The notes under the pieces are model-generated. The model saw only the letters and a program-made list of their open reading frames with translations. It was not told where the DNA came from and made no database searches. Below, piece by piece: positions 26,805 to 36,144 of a stretch of 47,932 nt of DNA. Position 1 is the first letter of the stretch, and each line of letters begins with the position of its first letter. The stretch is taken from positions 1 through 47,932 of the forward strand of contig QWPW01000027.1 in NCBI GenBank assembly GCA_003671025.1, in the 5' to 3' direction. Made by a program: the position numbers and the translations under genes. This stretch comes from Planctomycetota bacterium. GTDB taxonomy: Bacteria > Planctomycetota > Phycisphaerae > Phycisphaerales > SM1A02.

Positions 26805-29009
26805 TTACGCTTTGGCAGAGTACTCCGCCATCACTTCGTAGTTCTTGCGCAAGTAACCGCCCGCAGTGTTGGTCGGACGATTGAGCACGGCACCGATGAA
26901 CTGGCCGCGCACATCGCCCAATTGCGCCGCGAGTCGGTTGACCAACCCGCGCTGCTCTTGGAACGCGCGCACCACGAGAATCGTGCCGTCTACTTTGTTC
27001 GCGACCGCCATTGCATCGCCCGCGGCCACAACTGGCGGCAAGTCGAGAATCACCAAGTCGTAGCGGGTCGAGGCCTCTTGCAACACTTCGTCCATGCGCG
27101 CAGTGGTGAGCAACTCGAAGACGCGATTCTCCACCGAGCCTGCGGAAAGAATGTCGACATGGTCGCCTGCACTCTTGGTCGCATCCGTCAACGAAATGCC
27201 ACCGCGCAAGACGTCTCCCAGTCCAACCTCACGCCCTGCTGCGGCGGAGTCCATACCCATCGCCGCCGCGAGATTGCTGCGGCGGAAGTTGGCATCGATG
27301 ACTAGGACTTTGCTGCCGCGCGCGGCAATCGAGTCTGCAAGATTGGTGACGAACGCGGTCGTGCCCGCTTCAGGAAGTCCGCTCATGCACGCGAGTGTTC
27401 GCACACCGTTCTGCACACAGTTCTTGTAAATCTGTCCACTGATCTGGCGATACACCTCGGCCAACACGCTCTTGGGCGCATCGCGCACGACGCGTTCGAC
27501 TTTGGTCGGACCCAGTGGATCTTCTGCAAGATCAGGCACCGAACCGAGCAAACGCAGTCCGGGGATTCCCAGCAAATCGGTGGCGTAGCGCACGCGGGTA
27601 TCGAGGAACTCGCGCAGGAACACCAAGCCAATCACCAGTGCCATCGTGAGCACGCAACCAAGTGGAAGCATGACCTTGATGCGCGGAAAACTCTTTTCGC
27701 GCGGCGTGCGCGCGTCCTTCGCAATCGAAACTGCGGAGCGATCTGCACGCGCCTTCAACTGATCGAGATCGGCGATGACCTTGAGCTGCTCGGCGCGCGC
27801 TTCGAGAATGCGCTCGCGGCGTTCCTTGAGTTCTTGCACCATCGTGAGATTGGCGGTGAAGTCCTTCAGTCGCGTGCCTTGAGTCGCAAGATCTTTCTCG
27901 TACTTCTCCAACAGACCCGAGTAACTGTCCACTTGATCAGAGAACGTCTTGAAGTCGGCGTTGAGATTGCGCTTGAGGATTTGCTGCAACTTGGCGTCGA
28001 GTTCGAGTTCGGCAGCGCGTGTTTGCTTCTCGATGGTGCGGAGCGCGTTGTGACCGCTGCCAAATTTATTGCGATAGGTTTCGCGAGCCACGCGAAATTC
28101 ATGCACCGTCGAACTCGCCTGTTGAATCTGCGGATCTTCCTCAGCATTGCGAATGTCATCGGGAGTCGGTTCGATCCGACCTTCCATCTTGGCCTCGGTC
28201 TGCGCCTTGCGGCTCGTTGCCAATGTCAGGAAACCCAGGGTTTCCCCGACTCGCCGCGACGTGTCTTCGACCATGACCAACATCTCATTGCGATCCTCGT
28301 TGGTCGAGGTCATGTTGTTCTTGGTGACGAAGGCGGTCAGCGAATTGCCCGTATCAAGGAGTTGCTTGTCCAAGTCCGCAAGGGTGGTGCGAAACGCGTC
28401 GCGGTTGGATGCAAACCGTTTGTCATCGCTCGCCTTGTTGTCCGCGATGTACGTTTCCGCGATGCGATTGAGCACCACGGGAATATCGCCAGCGACGTGC
28501 GTTGACCAACCGAGTTGAAAGTATGTCGTGCGGCGCACGTGTCCGGCGTAGAGCTCGTCTTCGAGATCATCGACCGCGTCGGCGACCACGAATTGCCCAT
28601 TTTCGTCGCGATACCACTCGCTCCATTTGGTCTGTTCGATGTCGCGATCGTTTACCGCGCGCTCAAGCAACTCGCGCGACAAGATGCGCGACGCTTCGGT
28701 TTGTCCAGCACGCTCGACAGCTTCTTCGGTACGAACATCCTTGCTGAGAACGCTGCCTACTTCATCCGGAATCGACACCAACTCGAACAGCACGACATCG
28801 GAGTAGAGCGGGTAGACGTAGTCACACACGAAATGGGCGACGCCGCCTAACGCCAGTCCAACGACCGCCGAACCCGCAATGAGCCACGCCTTCTGGCGCA
28901 GCACACGAATCGGATCAAGCGTTGGCCTCGTCGCTGCAGGAGCAGTGGCACGAGGGCGGTTGGAACCGCTGCGGGGATCGATGGGACTTCTCGTAGGGGC
29001 AGTGGTCAT
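26805..29009 (-). CDS. Wzc/GumC-like polysaccharide chain-length protein with a degenerate tyrosine-kinase domain
   Basis: A 734-residue inner-membrane polysaccharide co-polymerase. The N-terminal transmembrane helix (WLIAGSAVVGLALGGVAHFV) and a second near residue 450 bracket a periplasmic Wzz-type coiled coil. The C-terminal BY-kinase-like domain has Walker A' VLVIDANFRRSNL (568-580) and Walker B DLVILDLPPV. Where the P-loop should read GEGKT/S, this protein has LPEAGTTA (545-552): the lysine is missing. The tail still carries three tyrosines (719, 724, 730). In relatives this domain phosphorylates its own tail and controls export through Wza. Loss of the lysine suggests a weakened or non-canonical ATPase. 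Confidence 0.88.
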   Translation of the reverse strand: MTTAPTRSPIDPRSGSNRPRATAPAATRPTLDPIRVLRQKAWLIAGSAVVGLALGGVAHFVCDYVYPLYSDVVLFELVSIPDEVGSVLSKDVRTEEAVERAGQTEASRILSRELLERAVNDRDIEQTKWSEWYRDENGQFVVADAVDDLEDELYAGHVRRTTYFQLGWSTHVAGDIPVVLNRIAETYIADNKASDDKRFASNRDAFRTTLADLDKQLLDTGNSLTAFVTKNNMTSTNEDRNEMLVMVEDTSRRVGETLGFLTLATSRKAQTEAKMEGRIEPTPDDIRNAEEDPQIQQASSTVHEFRVARETYRNKFGSGHNALRTIEKQTRAAELELDAKLQQILKRNLNADFKTFSDQVDSYSGLLEKYEKDLATQGTRLKDFTANLTMVQELKERRERILEARAEQLKVIADLDQLKARADRSAVSIAKDARTPREKSFPRIKVMLPLGCVLTMALVIGLVFLREFLDTRVRYATDLLGIPGLRLLGSVPDLAEDPLGPTKVERVVRDAPKSVLAEVYRQISGQIYKNCVQNGVRTLACMSGLPEAGTTAFVTNLADSIAARGSKVLVIDANFRRSNLAAAMGMDSAAAGREVGLGDVLRGGISLTDATKSAGDHVDILSAGSVENRVFELLTTARMDEVLQEASTRYDLVILDLPPVVAAGDAMAVANKVDGTILVVRAFQEQRGLVNRLAAQLGDVRGQFIGAVLNRPTNTAGGYLRKNYEVMAEYSAKA

Positions 29010-29046
29010 GGCTGTTCTCGGAATCTCTATCGGGGCTTTGCTCGGG

Positions 29047-32000
29047 TCACTTGAGTGACGGGGCCATGGCTTCGAGCGAAGCTTTCGTTGCAGGATCGGG
29101 GTTCATGGTCAGAGCTTTTTCGGCCGCCAAGCGCGCAGCCTCTTTATCGCCTAGCGCAAGGATTGCTTGGGCGCGGTGGTACTGAATCGGGGCGCTGTCC
29201 AGAATTTTTGCGGCGCGATCGAGCATCGCCAACGCTTCCTTCGGCTGCTGATCGGCCAACAGCAACGTGGCCAAGGTGTCGAGATACTCCGCGCGCATCG
29301 GTTGCAACTGCACCGCACGACGCGCCGAGGGCAAACCCTTCTTGGCATCCTTGAGGCATTCGCCGCACAGATAAGCGTAGTTGTTGAGTAATGGGTCGGC
29401 GTCAGGACTCAGCGCCAGTGCCTTCTCAAAGATGCCCACGCTCCGCGCGCAGTCACCTGTCGCGTACAGCGCCGTGGCCAATCGCTCGAGCACGACCGCA
29501 CCGAGCCGCGCATTCTTGGAGAAGTCTTCATTCTCCAATGGCGCGAGAATCTCGATCGCCTTCGCTGAGCCGTCCGACGAACCCTCCAACGCGAGACCTG
29601 CGAGATACTCGCGGCCGTAGGGACTCAGTTCGCCGCCAGACGCCTGGCGCACCAGTGCTTCGGCCGCCGCGAAATCTTGCGCGCCAAAGAGCACGCGCAC
29701 TGCGCTGAACCAATCAGACATCATTGCTCCGTCACCCGCAGCAAACGCAGCCTGCGCTTCTTTGTACGTCCTCGTGACGGTGCGCGTCCCCTCTTCGCGA
29801 TCACCTTGACCCAGGAGCGCGAGACCGAGATACGTTTGCCCGGTGTTGCTGCTGCGCACCAATTCACCACGTCGACGAGCCGCTTCAATGATGCCGCGAT
29901 AGTCGCGTGCGCGTAATCGCGCGTCGAGCTCGCGATAGAACACGGGTTCGTCATTTTGCAGAGTGTCTGCACGTGCGAACGCCGTCGCCGCTTCGGCGTA
30001 TCGACCACTACGCACATACATCTCGCCCAACGCGTAGTGCCAGGCGGGCTCGCCCGGCGCCAACCCGATCGCTTGATTCAGAGTCTCTTCCGCTTGAGGG
30101 AAGCGACTGGTCTGCACCAAGATGTCGATGAGTCGACGGCGTGCTTCGACGCTCACAGGAAGAATCGCGAGGAATCGCTCGAGTTCCGCAACAGCTCCGT
30201 TGACATCACCCAGCGCAATCAACACTTCTGCGCGAGCCGCGCTCGCGGGAAGAAACGCCGCACCAACTGCGACTGCGCGCGTCGCCACCGCGAGCGCCTC
30301 TTCACCACGACGGGGATCGCCGCTGATTTCGAACAACTTGCGCTTGAGCATCGCATCCTGAACGTATGGACCAGGAGACGAAGGAACGAGTTTCTTCGCC
30401 TGCGCGTACTTCGGGAGTGCCTGTTCGTATGCGGCGACCGCTGCGGCGGCATCGCCCGACATGCGCAACTTGTCACCCAAACCAACCCAAATGGCGCCAT
30501 CGATAAGTTCGATGCTTACGTCGCGTGTCGCGGTCTTTGTCGCGGTGTCGAACGTGGTGCGCGCATCTTCCACACGACCCACGCGAAGAAGTATTTCGCT
30601 CAGACGCAGCAAGTTTTCACTGCTCGGACTGCTCTGGCACAAAGGCTCGAGAAACACCAACGCCTGTGCGTGACGATTGGAATCAGCAAGCATGCTGATG
30701 ATCGCTTTGGTTGCTTCGCGCGACTGTGGATCTTCGACACGCATGGCCTCGGCGAACGAGAGTTGCGCATTATCATCGAAACCAAGCACGGTTTGCAATT
30801 GACCGAGCATCGCGTATCCGCGCCAACCAGCGCTCGCGCCTGCGGCAGTCACTGCAGCAACCATGACCTTCTCCGCATCAACTGGTCGACCGACCGCGCG
30901 CAACAGCGTCGCGTGCGAAGCCGCTGCGTCAAGATTTGCTGGCTCACGCGTGGCGATCGCGATAAAGATCTCGTCGGCACGATCACGCCACGTGGTGCGC
31001 ATTCGATCAACCGCCGCGACGCGCGCCGCTGCATCAAGCCCACGCCACTGCGTTTCGTTGTAGCGCGGTGTGCCGTCCTCGTTGAGAATGTCCAAGCGAT
31101 CCGGCGATGACAGCGCCAACAGATTGGCGAGTTTGATCGCGTTGGTATTGTCCGAGCTCAGCATGGAGTAGCGGTTTTCGCGCATCTGCTGCGCCAGACG
31201 ACGATCGCCCAACTGAGCCTCGAGCCCCAACCACAGCTCGCCGATTTCATCATCAAGTCCCGCGAGATTGCGCGCTTGACGGAGAACTTCCAGTGCGCGT
31301 TGCGGATTGCCCGAACGAATCAACGATCCCACCAACGAGCGCACCGTCATCATGTCAGAAGGACGGCGTTGATACGCATCCTCGTACTGACGGATCGATC
31401 CCTCCAAGTTGCCCGACTGTTCCAGCGCAACACCTAACGCGCGATACATCGTCGACGCATCGAGACCACTCTGGATTGCTTGCTCGAGCACACGCGCCGC
31501 GTCGGCGTGCTTCTCTTGCTTGATCAAGATGCGCGCCTCCATGATCGATGGCTGCGCGCGATCGCGACCGGACTCTTTCGCCTTGTTCACGCACGCGGTT
31601 GCCGCGGCAAAGTCGCCGCGATCGATCGCGTCGAGAAAGTCGCACTCCAAGATCATGGGATGCGCTGCGTCTGCTTGTTCAGCCTTTTGACGCCACAACA
31701 CTGCGCCGGCCCTGAGCTTCTCTGCGGTGATCTTGTTTTGCGCGGCACTCGCTTGTCCCAAGCGCGCTTCGCTGTCCGCCTTGTCTTGCACGGTGCGCGC
31801 GGCTTCACGGAGTTGCACATAGATGACGACTGGGCGTTCGTTGGAATCGGGCATCGAACTCTCAGCGAGTGCCACCATGCGATCAACAGGATCGTCGCTC
31901 GAGAGCACTGCTTTGAAGCGCGCCATCGCAGGATCACCAGGGAACTTGCGCAAGCCCTCTTCGACGTAGCGCAACGCGGCAGCATTGTCGCCCGCTTGAA

Positions 32001-33789
32001 TCTCCAACGCGACGGAGATGCGATCGACGCGCGCGTCTTCCACTGGAGCGTTCTTGCGCAAGTCCACAAGCATCGCACGCGCGCGATCGAAGTCTTTCGC
32101 CTCGACGAGCGTTTGCAACTTGGTCATGCTCGCGACGAAGGGGTCAGACGCTCCCGCCGTCGCGGGATCAAGCGCCACCGCAGACTTCGCGGCGGCCACG
32201 ATGCGCAGACATGCTTCATCGTCAGGAATCGTGAGCAACACCAACTGCGCGGTGGCCATGGCTTGTTGCAATCGACCCGAGCGGTACTCGAGATCGGCGC
32301 GCATCTTGAGCAACGCGAGGCTTCCTGGCGAGGTTTGCAAACCAGCGTTGACTAACTCAAGGCCGCGTCCAGTCTCGCCCACGCCGACATTGGCTAATGC
32401 GGCCAAGATGTACAGCTCGAGATCAACTTGACTGCCGCGTTTGAAGACTTCGTTGAACTTGAACACAGCGCCGCTGTTGTCTTTTTTCGCCAGCATGAGT
32501 TTGCCGTCGGCACGCAACAACGCCGAGTCATCGGTCGCACCCTCGAAGAGTTTGCTCAGCTCGGTGCGCGCCGCCATCACGCTCACCATGGCGGCGTCGC
32601 GCTCGTCATCACTGGCCTGATCGAGCTGCTCAAACAAAATGTCGAAGCGCAACTGCGCGCTGGAAACCAGATTCGATTGATAGATCGCTGCCACTAATCC
32701 AGTGCTCGGACGCGGCGCATTCATGACGAGGTCGAGCTGCGCCAATGCCGCAGGACGATCAGTGAGGCGAAGCAATTGTGCGTAGGCGCGGCGATGCATC
32801 AGTTGCGACGGATTCTTCTCGACGAAGGGCGCGAAAATACGGAGCGCTTGCTCGTAGCCGCCCTTTCCGCCGCGCAGCAACACGCTGACCGCTTCCAATG
32901 TTTGCACACTGTTGTTGCTTGCGATCGCTGCGTCGGCCAGTGCCATTGCAGGTGCCGCGAGCGCTGGATCCGCTGAGTTTCCCGCGCTTTGCAGCATTTG
33001 CCGCTCGAAGCTTGCGATCGCTGTTTCGACTCCCATGGGCGACGCGGTGGTCGCGACGGTCATCGCCAGCGCGCACGCCGTCTCCGCTGCGGCAATACGA
33101 TCCTCTTGCCCCGAAGCCTTCGCGCGAGCGAGGTCAACCAGCATGAGACGCGCGATCGATGCCAGCGCGAGATCGCGCTCCGCATCGGTGAATCCCTTCG
33201 CGACGGCTTCATTGGCCAACGCTGCATTCAAGTCGGCGAGCGCTGAGGCGCGTTCGGTGTCGTTCAATGAATCAACGCGACGCAGACCGGCGTACCCGCG
33301 ATAGAGTCGCGCCATCGATTCACAGATCTCGCCGGGGCGCACGATGTGTTGCATTTCATCGCAACGATCACTGAGCGATTTCCACGCGATCGTCGAATCA
33401 GAAGCTTCAGCCTGTTCGCGTGCCGCAGCGAGAAAGTCACGCCATCGCGCGACATCATCACGGCTGACTTTTGCCTCGGTCGCGAGCACTTGAATCAACT
33501 GCGAGTAGCGCTCACGGGCTTCCGACTCAGTGTCTGGAACCACCAGCAGCAGCGCCTCTTTGTACTTGTCGAGATAGGCGACATTGTTGGGCTTCTTGCC
33601 CACAGCACGCCCGTACGCCTCAGCAGCTTTGCTGAAGTTGCCCGCAGCAACCAATTCGTCGCCCGCACGGATGTGACGGTCGGCGTCGTAGCGCCAGCGC
33701 ACGGCGAAAATTCCCGCGCCGCCGAACAACACAAGCAGCGTGAGCGAGCCAACGACAAACACAAGTTTGGTATTGAGTTTTTTAGCCAT
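29047..33789 (-). CDS. Very large TPR-repeat protein of the exosortase locus
   Basis: A 1580-residue protein with an N-terminal membrane helix (LVFVVGSLTLLVLFGGAGIF) and then many tetratricopeptide repeats to the end. Clear examples are AGNFSKAAEAYGRAVGKKPN (near 50), SGNLEGSIRQYEDAYQRRPS (mid-protein) and SGRYAEAATAFARADTLQND (near 1270). Position and make-up fit the large TPR proteins (PrsT-type) found beside exosortase/EPS genes, thought to scaffold export. The relatives are usually shorter (about 900 residues). It starts 6 bp after the epsI stop and is surely co-translated. The predicted bulk is periplasmic. Confidence 0.85.
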   Translation of the reverse strand: MAKKLNTKLVFVVGSLTLLVLFGGAGIFAVRWRYDADRHIRAGDELVAAGNFSKAAEAYGRAVGKKPNNVAYLDKYKEALLLVVPDTESEARERYSQLIQVLATEAKVSRDDVARWRDFLAAAREQAEASDSTIAWKSLSDRCDEMQHIVRPGEICESMARLYRGYAGLRRVDSLNDTERASALADLNAALANEAVAKGFTDAERDLALASIARLMLVDLARAKASGQEDRIAAAETACALAMTVATTASPMGVETAIASFERQMLQSAGNSADPALAAPAMALADAAIASNNSVQTLEAVSVLLRGGKGGYEQALRIFAPFVEKNPSQLMHRRAYAQLLRLTDRPAALAQLDLVMNAPRPSTGLVAAIYQSNLVSSAQLRFDILFEQLDQASDDERDAAMVSVMAARTELSKLFEGATDDSALLRADGKLMLAKKDNSGAVFKFNEVFKRGSQVDLELYILAALANVGVGETGRGLELVNAGLQTSPGSLALLKMRADLEYRSGRLQQAMATAQLVLLTIPDDEACLRIVAAAKSAVALDPATAGASDPFVASMTKLQTLVEAKDFDRARAMLVDLRKNAPVEDARVDRISVALEIQAGDNAAALRYVEEGLRKFPGDPAMARFKAVLSSDDPVDRMVALAESSMPDSNERPVVIYVQLREAARTVQDKADSEARLGQASAAQNKITAEKLRAGAVLWRQKAEQADAAHPMILECDFLDAIDRGDFAAATACVNKAKESGRDRAQPSIMEARILIKQEKHADAARVLEQAIQSGLDASTMYRALGVALEQSGNLEGSIRQYEDAYQRRPSDMMTVRSLVGSLIRSGNPQRALEVLRQARNLAGLDDEIGELWLGLEAQLGDRRLAQQMRENRYSMLSSDNTNAIKLANLLALSSPDRLDILNEDGTPRYNETQWRGLDAAARVAAVDRMRTTWRDRADEIFIAIATREPANLDAAASHATLLRAVGRPVDAEKVMVAAVTAAGASAGWRGYAMLGQLQTVLGFDDNAQLSFAEAMRVEDPQSREATKAIISMLADSNRHAQALVFLEPLCQSSPSSENLLRLSEILLRVGRVEDARTTFDTATKTATRDVSIELIDGAIWVGLGDKLRMSGDAAAAVAAYEQALPKYAQAKKLVPSSPGPYVQDAMLKRKLFEISGDPRRGEEALAVATRAVAVGAAFLPASAARAEVLIALGDVNGAVAELERFLAILPVSVEARRRLIDILVQTSRFPQAEETLNQAIGLAPGEPAWHYALGEMYVRSGRYAEAATAFARADTLQNDEPVFYRELDARLRARDYRGIIEAARRRGELVRSSNTGQTYLGLALLGQGDREEGTRTVTRTYKEAQAAFAAGDGAMMSDWFSAVRVLFGAQDFAAAEALVRQASGGELSPYGREYLAGLALEGSSDGSAKAIEILAPLENEDFSKNARLGAVVLERLATALYATGDCARSVGIFEKALALSPDADPLLNNYAYLCGECLKDAKKGLPSARRAVQLQPMRAEYLDTLATLLLADQQPKEALAMLDRAAKILDSAPIQYHRAQAILALGDKEAARLAAEKALTMNPDPATKASLEAMAPSLK

Positions 33790-33795
33790 GAGTCA

Positions 33796-34668
33796 TCAAC
33801 CTTGCGAAGCGACGATCGAAGCGGGCGCGGAGTCGCCGCGCGACTTCGCCTCCCACTCCGGCCAATCGGGCAGGCACTTCATAATTTGTGGAATGAGGTC
33901 CGTGAGTAATTCGGCAGCTTCCACCTTGAACGGCTCGATGAGCGAGCCATCAGCGCTGGCAACACGGCCAGCCTTGGTGAGTTGCACCTTGCAGTAGTAG
34001 GCGTAGCGATCGGAAAGATTGAATGCGAGCGCGCGCACTCCGTAACTCGAACTCGTTGCGCGTCCGTTGGCGATGAAAAAGTAACCACCCACTTGGCGCA
34101 CATCGGGCGCCTTGGGATCTTGAAACTCAATGGTGGTGGCGACGATCTCACCCACAGGCATCGTGATCTCTGTGATGTCACCAGTAATGGGATCGGAAAC
34201 GTCGACGACTTCGTAACCGTCATCGCTCGCGCCTTCTTTGCGAGGTCGCCACTTCGATCGATCAACCGCGATGGGCGTGCCTTCGGAATTTCGTGTGAGC
34301 TCCAGGCCACCGACTGCCCAGCAACGCTCGGGGATGTGCGGAATCGCATCGATGGTGCCCGTGTAGTAAGCGACATGCACATGCACGAATCCCTTGGAGA
34401 CGTCTCCCTCAATCGCATACTTGCGATCGAGGTAACTGCGCGTTCCCAGTTCTTCGATCATGGGATCCGACAGCACCGAATCGGTGCCGACGCGTTCCCA
34501 CCGACCAAGTTTGCTCGGCACGGAATCGAGTGGTCGTCGCAGCGCCACCGACTCTTTCATCAGATGGATGTTGAGTTCGGCCACCAACATGCGGAATCCG
34601 ACAGCGCCCGCAACAAGCAAGCCCAATCCCAGCCAATAGCCTTGTACTGCGGAGCGTTCAACTCGCAT
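33796..34668 (-). CDS. epsI: EpsI-family exosortase-associated protein (DUF3485)
   Basis: A 290-residue protein starting at ATG 34668, with GGTGG 5 nt upstream; an upstream frame to 34767 lies within the exosortase gene. A single N-terminal membrane helix (GYWLGLGLLVAGAVGFRMLV) precedes the DUF3485 domain. That domain has LGRWERVGTDSVL, VAYYTGTIDAIPHIPERCW (the family's conserved HxPExC-like box) and a later TSSSYGVRALAFNLSDRYAY stretch. EpsI is nearly always fused to or next to an exosortase and is thought to help process the sorted protein or load the polysaccharide. It overlaps the exosortase gene by 11 bp. Confidence 0.9.
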   Translation of the reverse strand: MRVERSAVQGYWLGLGLLVAGAVGFRMLVAELNIHLMKESVALRRPLDSVPSKLGRWERVGTDSVLSDPMIEELGTRSYLDRKYAIEGDVSKGFVHVHVAYYTGTIDAIPHIPERCWAVGGLELTRNSEGTPIAVDRSKWRPRKEGASDDGYEVVDVSDPITGDITEITMPVGEIVATTIEFQDPKAPDVRQVGGYFFIANGRATSSSYGVRALAFNLSDRYAYYCKVQLTKAGRVASADGSLIEPFKVEAAELLTDLIPQIMKCLPDWPEWEAKSRGDSAPASIVASQG

Positions 34669-35716
34669 GTGGACCACCGTTGGATGAGTTGTGCTTGCTC
34701 GTGCGCGAAGAAACGCCTGCTTTTGCAGCGGTTTTCGCGGGCTTGCCCTCTGCGTCACCTTCCACAATCAAGTTGCGCAGGAACCACATGATTCCTAAGT
34801 ACAGGAGCAGCGCGGGCACGAGCCACACCAGTCCGATGAAGCTATGAAAGTCACCCGTGGCGAAGTTTGAATCCCACAGCGTGAGTACGCCCAGTGAATA
34901 CACGCGCAACACATTGACGCCGATGGCCACGGGCACGCCCGCAAGAATGAGGATCGCGCGTTGCCACACGCGCGGCAGACCCGTGTACGCAATGGCGACA
35001 CCCAATGCGAGGAACGCCACCAGCATGCGCATTCCCGAACAGGCCTCAGCCACATTGAGTTGGCGCGGATCTCCGTTCACGAACACGGTGATGACGTTGC
35101 CGCTGCGCTCGACATCAATGCCCGTCACGGCGAGCAATACCCACGCACCGACCGCGGACCAATCTTGCATGCGCTGCGTCACCAACTGCAACAGGCGATC
35201 GCTGATGGTCTGACCAAAGCACACCCAATACGCAAGTGGAAAGAGCAACAACTTTGTTGCACGCCATCCAAGAATAAGCAAAGAGAGTCCGAACAAAGCA
35301 ACGCCGATGGCGATACCACGCGCGTTGTGATGAAGGACAAACCACGAGGGACCAAACGTCGCCGCGACATAACACGCGACACCAAACACCAGCACCAACG
35401 CTCCCGTCCAACTCGCGCTGAACGGTTTCGCGAACAGTTCCTCGCGCCGGAGAAAGACAAAATAGCCGGAGATAAACGGGATGAACAGCGTGTGACCCCA
35501 GTCGGCGGGTTCAGTGAATGCGTAAATGAATTGGTTCGAGATGAACACCCAGAACACCGCGACAAATGCGCCCAAGAGCGCAACTGACGCGAGAATCGCA
35601 TGGGTGTTGGAAACTTCGCGCAGCATGGCCGATGCGGCGGAAACAACACGCGCGGGCGCGCGCACTGATGCGGCACCCGCGCGTGTTGGTGGTGGACCTT
35701 CGTTTTCGTCGCTCAT
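34658..35716 (-). CDS. Exosortase (membrane cysteine protease/transpeptidase)
   Basis: A 352-residue polytopic inner-membrane enzyme. The exosortase triad is visible: Cys226 in AEACSGMRM, Arg271 in NVLRVYSLG and His291 in GDFHSFIG. These cut the PEP-CTERM tail after the Pro-rich motif and are thought to attach the protein to a surface glycan. GGGGAG lies 5 nt before the ATG. The first 35 residues are a soluble Pro/Ala-rich extension, and the last 35 are Lys/Ser-rich. Likely substrates in this window are the proteins at 18429 and 46548. Planctomycete exosortases are often placed in the XrtU group; I cannot assign the subtype from sequence alone. Confidence 0.95.
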   Translation of the reverse strand: MSDENEGPPPTRAGAASVRAPARVVSAASAMLREVSNTHAILASVALLGAFVAVFWVFISNQFIYAFTEPADWGHTLFIPFISGYFVFLRREELFAKPFSASWTGALVLVFGVACYVAATFGPSWFVLHHNARGIAIGVALFGLSLLILGWRATKLLLFPLAYWVCFGQTISDRLLQLVTQRMQDWSAVGAWVLLAVTGIDVERSGNVITVFVNGDPRQLNVAEACSGMRMLVAFLALGVAIAYTGLPRVWQRAILILAGVPVAIGVNVLRVYSLGVLTLWDSNFATGDFHSFIGLVWLVPALLLYLGIMWFLRNLIVEGDAEGKPAKTAAKAGVSSRTSKHNSSNGGPHAS

Positions 35717-35926
35717 GCAGGCTCCCCTGATCGGAGATCGAGGGGCTTGAGTTCACTCAATCGGGGTTCCGTCGTTTCGCGCGCCGTTTTGCGCCATGAA
35801 AACGAGGTTGACCCGCTGGCCCAGAGCGCACTGACATCGGATGGAATTCGGTCAAAACTGCCGCGTGCCTGCGCCGAGGTCGGAACGGCACGCCCGAGAT
35901 CGCGTCGTCCGCTCATCGCGACAGTC

Positions 35927-35962
35927 TCTCGCGCAAACTCTCGCGCAAACTCTCGCGCGAAC
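35927..35962 (-). repeat. Three tandem copies of a 12-bp unit
   Basis: TCTCGCGCAAAC occurs at 35927-35938 and 35939-35950, with a third copy (one change) at 35951-35962. The array lies 2 bp beyond the stop of the 59-residue gene, in the 248-bp leader of the exosortase gene (35717-35964). It may be a slippage array or a site affecting readthrough into the exosortase gene. Confidence 0.7.
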
Positions 35963-35964
35963 GC

Positions 35965-36144
35965 TCACACACGTCCACGCGCCACGCAATCCTTGCGACG
36001 GCGACGGCTACGGACACCGTAGGGATGAGGTTCGGGGTTCCACGGGATTCCATCAAGAAGTTCCAAAGTCGCGCCGCGCAGTTCTTCGCGCGTGATCGTC
36101 TTCGCTCGAGCAAAGATGCGATCAACACGCGTATTCCGCGTCAT
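35965..36144 (-). CDS. Unrecognised 59-residue basic protein between wza-like and exosortase genes
   Basis: The ATG at 36144 shares its first base with the last base of the TAA stop of the Wza-type gene (TAATG), a classic coupling junction. The 59-codon frame reads MTRNTRVDRIFARAKTITRE, then ELRGATLELLDGIPWNPEPH, then a very basic tail PYGVRSRRRKDCVARGRV. It has no signal peptide or membrane helix, so it should be cytosolic. An amphipathic helix (residues 5-30), an acidic/aromatic centre and a basic tail give it a protein-like composition. I do not recognise a family. The junction, the position inside the operon and the even amino-acid make-up argue that it is real. It could be a regulator or adaptor of the export complex. 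Confidence 0.5.
   Translation of the reverse strand: MTRNTRVDRIFARAKTITREELRGATLELLDGIPWNPEPHPYGVRSRRRRKDCVARGRV

Noticed and set aside
26034-27305. A 423-codon plus-strand open frame opposite the epimerase and Wzc-like genes
   Set aside because: His/Arg-rich shadow frame crossing two real genes and their junction.
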